A stretch of DNA of 64,000 nucleotides from Linnemannia schmuckeri. Lineage: Eukaryota; Mortierellomycota; Mortierellomycetes; Mortierellales; Mortierellaceae. Position 1 is the first letter of the stretch; each line of letters starts with the position of its first letter. Position numbers and translations under genes: made by a program. The notes under the pieces are model-generated. The model ran no database searches. It was not told the DNA's origin and was given only the letters and a program-made list of their open reading frames with translations. Location: NCBI GenBank assembly GCA_029449235.1, contig JANATG010000002.1:620001-684000 (forward strand), written 5' to 3'. Positions 23,601 to 32,484 of the stretch are shown here, piece after piece.

Positions 23601-23879
23601 GCCGCTGACCAGGGACATGCAGAATCTCAACACAACATTGGCGTTCTCTATAAGTACGGTCGAGGTGTTCCCCAAGATTACACACAGGCTATGAACTGGT
23701 ATCTCAAGGCCGCTAAGCAAGGACTTGCGAACGCTCAACATGACATTGGCATTCTCTATAACAATGGTTTGGGTGTGCGCCAAAGCCATGTCGAGGCCGT
23801 CGAGTGGCTCAAAAAGGCTGCTGACCAGGGCTATGTACGCGCCAAGGACCGTTTGAAGAAGATGAAGAAAAAATGGTAA
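20670..23879 (+). CDS. Sel1-repeat (HCP-like) protein 2, about 19 near-identical repeats
   Basis: Exons 20670-20902, 20995-21603 and 21701-23879 (1006 aa from the ATG at 20670). Both junctions use GTACGT donors and TAG acceptors in phase 2. The N-terminal domain (VYVDIYTDPQTKQECILWED to PFVKDSNLKTLKPFRFAVIP, DIVVD) matches that of the gene upstream. A Q/H-rich linker follows, then one divergent Sel1 repeat in exon 2 and eighteen in exon 3. Repeats 1-2 of exon 3 are nearly the same at DNA level as repeats 1-2 of the neighbour. Repeats 3-17 are almost uniform (IGxLYNFGRGVPQDYxQAMD WYLKAAEQG), which suggests recent expansion. There is no signal peptide or membrane segment. It is probably a cytosolic scaffold or binding protein, but nothing here shows its partner. 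An alternative 5' exon at 20369-20476 is possible. Confidence 0.88.
21896..23860 (+). repeat. 108-bp tandem repeat array encoding Sel1 units
   Basis: Eighteen consecutive 108-bp units (36 codons each). The DNA string GGTGTTCCCCAGGACTA recurs in most of them. Prone to copy-number change and assembly collapse. Confidence 0.93.
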
Positions 23880-24120
23880 TATTGTTGACTAATTTAAAGA
23901 TTATTCGATGCTATATATACGTATATATAAAAAAACTGGACGATCGACCAGCGTTTCATTCTTTCTTGTCATTAAAAGAACCGACAGGTAGCATAGCCTT
24001 TGTGAAACCCTTCGTCCTTCTCACTTAACATCACACAACCACACCCTAAAGTCTCTTCGATTCCATTTTATTTTTCATTTTTTACAAACGACATCCCCAA
24101 CACACTCACGCCCTCCGATA

Positions 24121-26428
24121 CTATCGATGCTCAATTGCATGAACAGCATTATAATCAATATGCACAAACGCCCTCTCGACATTATCCAGTCTCTCCAACG
24201 CGCCTTGCAACGACTCGCCCAGATCATGAGCCTGCGACAACGGGGTATCTGGCGGAAGGACGATATCGATCTCTGCAAAGAGTCCGTCGCCTGCATAGTA
24301 AGCTCGGACGGTATCGATGGCTTGGATCATGTTTGAGAACCGGTAGGTCATGTATGTGAGTTGTTGAAATTCAGCGGGCGTTGCTGCCTGTCCTGTTAGT
24401 CTTCTGATATTGTCTATTTGAGAAAAATGAAAATACAGAAAAGTAAAAAGTTAAAAAATAAGATACTAATTATATCAGATCCACAAACCACAAAATCCAA
24501 AGTCGAAAGCGGCAGCGTTTTAAGCCAGAATAAAAAGACTTACGGAGGCAGGTACCGGTCCACTCGGCAATGATATAAATCGACAAGACAATAGCGCCAA
24601 CAGCATCCAACCACCACCATCCCAAGAACTGCCCCGCAACGGGGAAGAATGTCGAAAAGACGTTAAACACAACATCATTCAAATGGTCCTGCGCCAATGC
24701 CAAAACACTCGGACTATCCTTCATCGTTCGGCACCACAGCCAAAGCAAGAATTTGATCACAATGTTGAGTCCCAAAAGCATCAAGATCACGAAGCCCAGA
24801 TCCACGGGGGGTTCGTCAGAACCCGAGAACAGTCGTTCGAAAGCCTGGAGCATGACCTGCATGAACGAAGTTACCATGACGGCTGCAAAGACAATGATCC
24901 CTAGGGGTTCCATGCGCGCCTTGCCGACTGGGTATCGGTCTCCGTCAGTCGTGTTGTTACGGAGTCGGGCAGAGTACCAGATAATGGCACCGCTCAACAG
25001 GTCCATGAGGGAATCAATCATTGATGCGAGAACTGCCAACGAGTCTGAAAACAGAACCGTCCAGATCTTGACGACGACCAGGAAGACATTGGCCATGAAA
25101 CTCACATTAATCGCCAATTGCACTATTTTTTGTGAAGATGCGCTAGCGCGACAAAGTTAGGTTTTGAATTCATCAGAAAGCATGGTCGCCGTATCAAAAT
25201 GCCCATTCTTCCGCGATAGCGTGCTTTTGTCGTGAACTTGCTGCGTACCTAGTTTGGGCGAAGTCCGTTTCTTCCTGACATATCCATCAGTCAGAAGCGC
25301 AGTCTCCTCATCCTGAACACTCCCTCCCTCATCCTCATCGCCATCGCCCACATTCTTGATGGGCACCGCAACAACCACCGCATTCTTTGCAAGACAGCTC
25401 TGACTGGTCGACGCCGACATGCCACCATTGTTGTGTGTATCCGATCCTGATGTCAATCCATAGTTAGCACCCTTTCCTGCGGTATCTCCTGCTGCCGTAT
25501 TGAACAGATCAGTGCCGGAGCCTACACTTGGCAGTTGAGGGAATCTCCTTGCCATCGCGTCCTCCTCCTCCCTATGCTCCTTCAACACCTCTTCGACCTC
25601 TGCAAACGAATCTAGAATCGTGTTCTATCAATTCCCCATGGACAGAGCAAAAGATGTACAATTAGCTTTCGGAACTTTTATTGTGGTACCCATACGCCAA
25701 CGTTTTTCCTTTTTAGTCACTCCCAACTTCTGCGCACAGAAAACAAACATCAAGAGCTCCATGCTTACCAGGTTACGATAATATTCCTGAATATGGCTGC
25801 CCTTCATCTCCGAAATCTCCTTCCCACTCTTCCTAGCAGCCTGAAAGACCTCAGGTCCCATCACCGGCCGCGCAGGAATCACCTTATACAACACTCCCGA
25901 TGTCCTCCTCATCCCCCCTCTACTCTCCGACCGCGATTCAGGCCTCGACCCAGGACAAGAACCGCAGCGATCGTTACGAGGAGGTGTAGGCCAGTCTTGG
26001 CCGTGGCGACGGCCAAACCGTTCGCCGATGGATGGTTCGGGGTGTTCGTGTTGGTGGGTATGGCTGAGGGAGGGACGACGGTATTCTTCGTAGTAGATGG
26101 GTTTGGGGGAGGTGGAGACATAGGCGCTGAGGCTTGGAGAGCCTAACAGGTCGGCAGCACTGTTATGAGAAATTCGCTGAGGCTGTGGATGATGTTGGTA
26201 GAATGCAGTTTCGGTGGAGGGTGTGGGAGGTTCCATGCTGACCACGACCGTGCTTGCTCCTCCTGTGTTAGCTGTGGGGCTGGCGACCAGGTCCTCGATG
26301 GTCGTTTGCTGGTTCTGAGAAGAGGTAGGTGGTAGTGGTGGTGGCGGTGGTGGTGCTGAGATAGAGATCTTGGATTTGTTTTTTGACTTTTTCTTGCCAC
26401 TGCCTCGTCCGTTTCCTTGCGCTGACAT
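24121..26428 (-). CDS. Cation diffusion facilitator, Mn-type
   Basis: Exons 26428-25769, 25624-25249, 25122-24544 and 24413-24121 (635 aa). The N-terminal 345 residues are long, polar and low complexity. The membrane domain then starts VQLAINVSFMANVFLVVVK. Helix 2 carries IDSLMDLLSG and helix 5 carries QDHLNDVVFN. Both are DxxxD metal sites, the pattern of the Mn2+ branch of the family rather than the HxxxD of Zn transporters. The cytosolic C-terminal domain (RAYYAGDGLFAEIDIVLP, SQAHDLGESLQ, VERAFVHIDY) is the usual CDF dimerisation fold. It should export Mn2+ (perhaps Fe2+) by proton antiport from the cytosol into an organelle or out of the cell. A TAA in the frame of exon 2 (25157-25159) is inside the 126-nt intron 2, which has a CCTAAC branch site, so it is not a defect. 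23880-24120 is a short 3' flank. Confidence 0.92.
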
Positions 26429-26443
26429 GGTAGTCTGCGGGGG

Positions 26444-26467
26444 TATGTATGTATGTATGTATGTATG
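26444..26467. repeat. (GTAT)n microsatellite
   Basis: About five to six tetranucleotide units just upstream of the CDF start codon. Confidence 0.9.
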
Positions 26468-26666
26468 TGTCTGTTGTCTGCGGTGTCGCGGAAGGCGAGT
26501 ATGCTTTTTAACGGCTGAATGGAATGTGCAATGCAAGTCCAGCAAGTGGAATGAAAAGTTGAAAGTCTTTGCAGAATCGGAATCGGGTTCTTAGGTTTGA
26601 ATCACACAAGTGGGAGGGAATGAAAGAGAATCGGTGAAGCGTGAAGGAGGGAAGAGAAGGAAAGCT

Positions 26667-26693
26667 AAAAAAAAAAAAAAAAAAAAAAAAAAA
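26667..26693. repeat. Poly(A) homopolymer, 27 nt
   Basis: Uninterrupted A run upstream of the CDF gene. Confidence 0.95.
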
Positions 26694-27252
26694 GCAACCG
26701 TTCACAACGACAAATAAATATTGGAACAGGCGCCACGAGCTGGTGTGTAGTATGGGCCTCTCGATCAAAACTTTTTGATGTCTCATTGCTTGGCAAACCT
26801 GCCTCTCTCTTCGGTTGGTTCGCTCTTTTTTCTTTTCAACCATCATCATGGTGAATGAGGGATTACCTATCTCACAATCTCTATCTCCCCTCCTCCCTTT
26901 GTCTGCTGGGTGTGAACTCGACGGAGGATGAATAAAAAAAAAATCGATGCCATGAGTAAATATGGCAACTGTTATCCGACACCTGCTTGCTTGCTCTTCT
27001 TGCTTAGGAGATATCCGAAAACAAAAAAAACAAAAAAAAAACACCTACGCCATGCAAAATTGCATATTTAAAACGGCTCAATGTACGACCAAAGAGAAGA
27101 AAGGAGGTTGGACAAATTAGGGTCTATCAAGTTTATTTAGCGCAAACACACTGCAACGCATCATCATCATCATCACCAATCCTCCTCCTCTCTAACCTGC
27201 TCCTTTTTCATCTCTGCGCGATCTTCTACATCTGTTCTTGAGGGATAATTAA

Positions 27253-29463
27253 CTACATCTTGGAGAGTGGGATCTCGCCCTCCTCTGTGGCCCAGGCCTT
27301 CAAGATGTGATGCGCAATGGCTATCAGAAATACAACAGCGCAAGGTATAAAAAAGTCAGCATGAGAAAAAAAAATGTTCATCGTCGGACATGAAAACATC
27401 AACAGCGAACTGTAGCGACCATTGAAAGTAAAAAAGAAAAAAAAACTCACCGGTAGGAGGAGAGAGGCGAAGACTACCGTCCTCAGAAGGTTTACCCCAG
27501 TTAGACCCCCGAGCAGACCTAAGGGCCTCCAAGATCTGCGCACGCGTAAACCACTTGGCATCTTCAAGTTCCTTATCCTCCTGTGTGATATCCACATTTT
27601 CGTTCACAGCCTCAGCGTGACACCCCATCATGAGTGAGTTGGGGAAGGGCCAAGGCTGTGAGGAATGGTATCGGACATGGCCCAGACGGATCCCAGATTC
27701 TTCCTTGACTTCGCGACGAGCCGCTTCCTCGATTGACTCGCCGGGCTCTACGAACCCTGCGAGGCAAGAGTACATACCCTTTGGCCAGATTGCTTGCCTT
27801 CCGAGCAGGACGCGTTCATTGTCCTTTGAGATCACACACACAATCACCACAGGGTCTATTTCAGTCAGTTAAAATAAACCGCGTTAGCAGGGACAAGAAA
27901 AAAAAAAGGGAATCTGAAATGCGCAGAAGATGACTCACCAGTGCGAGGATAAGTAAAGTTCTGAACACCCTTATGCGCCAAACAATCCGACTTCACCTCC
28001 TCCCCATCCTTATTAATCGTCGGTGGACAAGACCGCTTATGACCTCCCTCCAGCGATAAGTTCTTCCTTCCGCAGCCCGCACAGAACTGGTTCCGCTTGT
28101 TCCAGTCCACAACCGACCGTGCCTGAGCAACAAGTCCACTCTCAGGGTATGTCAAGCCAAACGCAGCGGGGCGCATCTCGGCCATGTAATGTCCATGCTT
28201 CTCTGTGTAAGTGTTGGTCCATGTCTCGATGGCGTCCTTGAGGTCCTGGGTCGAATTCCTGCCAGACAGATCCAAAGCCCAGTACCCCACACCACGACGA
28301 CCACGGACAAGGACCTCGTCCTCCTGTTGCGGTTGTCCATTCCCGGTCTCATCAACACCCAAGAACGCCAATACCAGCCCATCAGGCAGGTTGTTGAGAG
28401 GATCCGAGCCCAACAGATGCTTCACATCCTCATACGAGGCATAGGCCAGAGCCCGAGTGCTGGATTTGAACAAAACACCGTGATCTGCAAAGATGACAAA
28501 TCGGGTCGTGGGTGACTGAAGCGATTCCTGGAGGTACTCCTTATCCGTCCTAAGAAAACTCGACCGGTTGTGTGTCGCGCCTGTGAATTGGATCGGCTTC
28601 AAGTCCTTGACTGACCATTTATTCCACCATTCCGCAATCGCCGACGACGAGCTCGACGAAGGCTTCTGCGCTCCAGCGACAAGTCCCGCGCCAGCCGCCA
28701 TGGCGTTTGCGGAAGGAGAAGGAGGAGGAGGAGCAAAGGGGGATCCGACACTGTGTTGGACCTTGTTCCTGTTGGGTGCTAAGCGATCAAACACGGCAAC
28801 TGCCTCGAGCGAGCCCCAAAAGTCGGCCAATTCTGCGGCCGTCTTGCCATCCTTGTTGACCACCGTTGCGTCTACTTTGGCATTCGATAGTAGGTACTCG
28901 ACTACGCTCGCATGTCCATATCTAGCTGCAAACATGAGCTGGAAGGAGGTATCATGGCCGTGAGAAAACGAAGGTCATGTCAGTTATTTACTCGATTCGT
29001 TCGTCTTTTCAGGTCCTCTCTGGAAAAATATGCTCCGTCGGTGCAGCATAGAAAAATAACGATCGAGATAACATACAGGGGTCCAGCCACGGTCATTCTT
29101 AGCTTCGAGATGGATACGTCCCAAGGACTTGATCGCGTCGAGCTGGCCTGAGGCGGCAGCTTCAAAGACGTCTGGTGCAGCTGAAGACATATTATTAATG
29201 AATTGAGTCACAGGGCGTCCTGATGGGTTGTAGTAACGAAGGGAAGTAGGAGTGTTCACAAAAGTGGGTCTTGAGGCGGGCCTTCTTGTTAGGGGTTGAA
29301 GTGCTGGTAGTGCGTGTTGTTGTTTAGAGTGAGTTGAGAAGAAGGATTGTCGAGTAAGAGAAGATGAATGTGAGCAGGAAGAGAGAGAGGGATGATGTCG
29401 AAGGAGAAGAGAAGAAGAGACGGTTCGGAGGCGAATGGGAGTCGAGAGGAAGAGTAGCGACAT
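27253..29463 (-). CDS. NPY1: NADH pyrophosphatase (NUDT12/NPY1-like), ankyrin plus Nudix
   Basis: Exons 29463-29077, 28938-27939, 27855-27451 and 27320-27253 (619 aa from the first ATG). It should hydrolyse NADH and NAD-capped RNA or dinucleotides to NMN(H) plus AMP. Order of parts: an Arg/Ser-rich N-terminus without acidic residues (mitochondrial-type), two to three ankyrin repeats (GWTPLMFAARYGHASVVEYL), the NUDIX-like N domain, a zinc ribbon (FCAGCGRKNLSLEGGHKRSC), PRTDP, then the Nudix box (GFVEPGE to REVKEESGI) and the NADH-specific SQPWPFPNSLMMG motif. The last residues are LSKM, a PTS1-like peroxisomal signal. A second in-frame ATG at 29190 (MSSAAPDVFEAAASG) would give a 528-aa form without the presequence, matching the usual NUDT12 start. 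Dual mitochondrial and peroxisomal location is therefore possible. Confidence 0.93.
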
Positions 29464-30151
29464 TTGTCATGCAAAAAAGAAAAAAGGCACAACGAATAAA
29501 AAAGGGTTTAGTGTCTCTCTCGGCACAAAACTTATTTCTTTACAAAATGTGATCGGCTGGGACGTTGACCACTTTTCTGATATGTGTACGAACAAGTTAT
29601 GGATAATTACTTCCTTTGCAAGAACAAGAAAGCCGTTACTCACTCCTCTTCATCATCCTTCACCAAGTCTGCTCCTCTTGTCCATCATACTCAACAGCCT
29701 CAACTCCGGCACTGTAAAGAGTCATCCCCACCGACAAAGAAAGCGCATCTTCGCACTCTGGGTGTACGCTGCGCAGTGCTGAGGCTGGTCGGGCAATTGG
29801 CGATCGGATTCAGACATTTCAACTTTGCATTACCATATCGACCAACGGCCAGGACAACAAAAAAACACGGCGTCTTTTTTAGGTCACAGAAAAGTATCTG
29901 GGTGCGTAGACTTTCTGTCAACCGTAGTAGTAGATATCATCATCCATGAAACGCATATACTCCCTGGAGCCGATTGAACCGTGTCCTTGTCTAGCTTGCT
30001 GAGTGTCATAGGATTGCCCCTGAGTCAATCCGCGAGAAAAGCAAAAGACATCACGAAAAAAAATTAGACGAAGGGAGGAGCGTTGACCGTTACAGAAGTG
30101 ATCACAGAGCTTTTATTTTCGTAAAACAAGTTTGAAGTTCAACAAGGATAT
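29464..30151. other. Intergenic between NADH pyrophosphatase and eL14
   Basis: About 690 bp. Upstream region of the pyrophosphatase gene plus the 3' flank of eL14. Short open frames here have no recognisable domains. No gene supported. Confidence 0.4.
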
Positions 30152-31296
30152 TTAAGCCTTGGTGGCCTTGACAGCCTTGTTGACGATCTCGCGACGCTAT
30201 TTGTTGAAAACGTAGCAACAAACATGCAATTAGTATTTGGGGTATCATTCCACAGCTATACTTTCTCCACATGCAACCCTCAATCAGCCAAAAAAAAAAA
30301 AAAAAAAAAAAAACGATAAAAGAAAGGAGAAACTTACGAGCTTCTTGTACTTCTGGAGCTTGAAGCGGTCAAAGTCAGAGTTGGCAGCACGCTGAGCACG
30401 GGAAGCGATCTTCTTGGCCCAGGAGGTCTTGGCCCAGGAGCCAGCGAGGTCCTGCTTCTCGATGGCAGCCTTGAGGACGGCCTGGCCAGCGTTGCGGGGA
30501 ACCTTGACAACGAGGGGGGTCAAGGTCAAGCGACGGAAAGCGTAGGCACCGCGGGCAATGCCGGTGGTGGGGCCCTCAACGAGAGCCTATTTTGAGGGGG
30601 AAGAGAAAATGAAAGGTGAAGGGTTAGGAAACCAGATACCTATTTGGTTCTTTGCCTGGTGGAGTCTCCTGGCTTGCTCTGTGTGATGGTCGTAGTTGGT
30701 CGAAGGGAGGGTTTTTGGGTTGACATTTTGTCGGTTTCTTTTCTGGTGACGCTGCTAGGTGAGTATTGTGTCTAACATGCACAATGTCATAGCCGCTCTG
30801 CAGTCCAAGTCCATACTGCCTGCAGCCACTGAAAAACAGGGTACTGCCAGCGTAGCGACAATTGGTCACTCTCCTGAGTTGACTAAAGTTGTCGTATTCC
30901 CGAAAGACGTTGTGTTGCAATAGTTCCGACTGGTCTGAAACAAAGCCGCACTGATGCAGTCGCTCTGAGATGTTGCCGCTCAGAAAAAAAAACTGATCCC
31001 CGATCAACAAGCAACTGCCTAACTCTCCTAATCGCAGCTACCGACTCTCAGTCGGAGCAAAAACAACTCTCCTTCGCTGCTGCTTAAACCCTTCAACGCC
31101 ACTTGTCCTCCTGCTTGTGCCGAGTATCCTGAGAAAATATCATCCTGCTTGGTTGCTCAAAAGTTGAGAAAGGAAAAAAGGGCACTAGATAGGGCACACA
31201 TACGCGGTTGTGGTCAATGATATCGACAATGACGGCGAGCTTGCCGGCATCAGGGCCATAGTTAACCATGACAACACGGCCGACCTCAACGACACG
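30152..31296 (-). CDS. RPL14: Large-subunit ribosomal protein eL14 (first exon not located)
   Basis: Three coding exons are clear: 31296-31204 (RVVEVGRVVMVNYGPDAGKL, ending DHNR), 30586-30338 (ALVEGPTTGIARGAYAFRRL to KLQKYKKL) and 30196-30152 (RREIVNKAVKATKA, stop). They join in phase 0 with GTATGT/GTAAGT donors and TAG acceptors and give 128 residues, near the full length of eL14 (about 130-140 in fungi). A tiny first exon encoding Met and a few residues ending before RVVEVG must lie upstream of the CAG acceptor at 31297-31299. I could not fix it, because candidate ATGs between 31300 and 32060 run into stops. eL14 is an early-assembling 60S protein with an N-terminal KOW/SH3-like fold. Intron 2 (30587-31203, 617 nt) is unusually long. 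Confidence 0.93.
30290..30313. repeat. Poly(A) homopolymer, 24 nt, in an eL14 intron
   Basis: On the coding strand this is a T run within the last intron. Confidence 0.95.
30587..31203 (-). other. Long intron of eL14
   Basis: 617 nt. Long introns in ribosomal protein genes often host snoRNAs, but I could not identify convincing C/D or H/ACA boxes. An open frame on the minus strand here has no known domain. Confidence 0.6.
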
Positions 31297-31299
31297 CTG

Positions 31300-32061
31300 G
31301 AAAGTAAGAGGGCGCTATTAGGGTGAACCAAAGTTGAAAAGACAACGACAGTTAGGAAAACGCCCGTCATTGTACTTGTGTTGAAGGTGAAGTAGGATTC
31401 CTGGTCCTAAGGCGATGGAGGTGAAAAGATCTTGGTGTCTGGGTGTTTTTTTTGTCGTTCACTCCCGTTGGGTGCCGGCCGGTGTAGAGGTGGCACTCCA
31501 GATCGATTAACGATGTTGGGTCTATGTATTTTTTGCTGAACTCTGCGAGATGTTGGATTCCTCTGCAGTTTTTGAAAAAAGCTGGTGGGTGATCCGGCAA
31601 CGCCATCGCTGGTGCAGTAGCGGAAGTAGTTTTGTTGAATGTCGCCGTTTCGAGATATGAGCAGGTTGCCTTCAAAGTCGATTGCGACTTGAATCCTCTC
31701 TTCAGGCCATCAGCCCATCAAAAAAAAACGGCAGAGTCGGTTGGAGGTGAAAAGTGGATGGCAAGATACTCTTAGTGATCGATAATGTCGTGATGGACGG
31801 ATATGGTGTTTGATGAGTTCCTGGGATCGATGGATGGTCGGTTGCCTATGGTTCCTTTGCTGTATCCATGGTTGTCGGGTGTATGGTGTGTGCAGTGTTG
31901 AGCTGAGTCACGTGAGTCGTCACATACAGTCATTTTCAACAGATAGACTTAAGAAGGAGAGCTTCAAAGGTTCCTAGCCCCGCTCGAATTAAATCCCTCT
32001 CTCAATTCGAGTGACTTTGTTACGGGGCGTGATTTTTGGTGGCAAATGAACCTCTACATGC
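31300..32061. other. eL14 upstream region and retrotransposon insertion flank
   Basis: Contains the missing eL14 first exon, its promoter, and the left insertion point of the LTR element. The last four bases, ATGC (32058-32061), are repeated after the right LTR. Confidence 0.45.
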
Positions 32062-32387
32062 TGTTACAAATTTGGTGGCACCCTCCAGAATGATGACGTC
32101 ATGGTAGTGTAGCCGATCGTTCTTCTAGAGTAGTATTTATGTGGGGTAGAAGCTGTTCGTTGTTCTTTGTCTCCTTTACTGTATAGACACTGGACTAACG
32201 GATAGCATCTGCATCGCATAGGTAACAAACCCTTCATAAGAGATAACAATAATACATGGTCTCCTTTACTGTATAGACACTGGACTAACGGATAGCATCT
32301 GCATCGCATAGAGTCCAGTTTTGTAGAACCGATTGTGGAACTGACAACGTTCCTATAATTCTGCCGCGAGCCCTCCCCCGTGAAACA
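32062..32387 (+). repeat. Left LTR, with internal 90-bp duplication
   Basis: 326 bp. Relative to the 236-bp right LTR it has a 52-bp block (32169-32220) repeated at 32259-32310, with a 38-bp spacer between the copies that is absent from the right LTR. Confidence 0.95.
32094..32101. promoter_or_regulatory. CRE palindrome TGACGTCA in left LTR
   Basis: Perfect 8-bp ATF/CREB-type site in the putative U3 region. The same site is at 37618-37625 in the right LTR. A TATTTAT box follows about 50 bp downstream. Function is inferred from the motif only. Confidence 0.5.
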
Positions 32388-32484
32388 TTAATTGGTGATC
32401 TACGCAGGGGGCAGCAATCGGTAGTTCTATCTTGAGGACGACCAAGAGCAACAAATCGACAAACAACAACCAATAACAAACACT

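Larger units (their letters stand above)
26429..27252. other. Intergenic between CDF and NADH pyrophosphatase genes
   Basis: 823 bp holding the CDF promoter and leader, a (GTAT)n microsatellite at 26444-26467 and an A run at 26667-26693. The stretch (CAT)n at 27161-27175 lies near the 3' flank of the neighbouring gene. No gene seen. Confidence 0.4.

Noticed and set aside
21896..23860. CRISPR-like regular repeats
   Set aside because: The 108-bp periodicity is coding (Sel1 units) with no unique spacers. No CRISPR features in the window.
25157..25159. Nonsense mutation in the cation transporter
   Set aside because: The TAA lies within a well-formed 126-nt intron whose removal restores the conserved protein.
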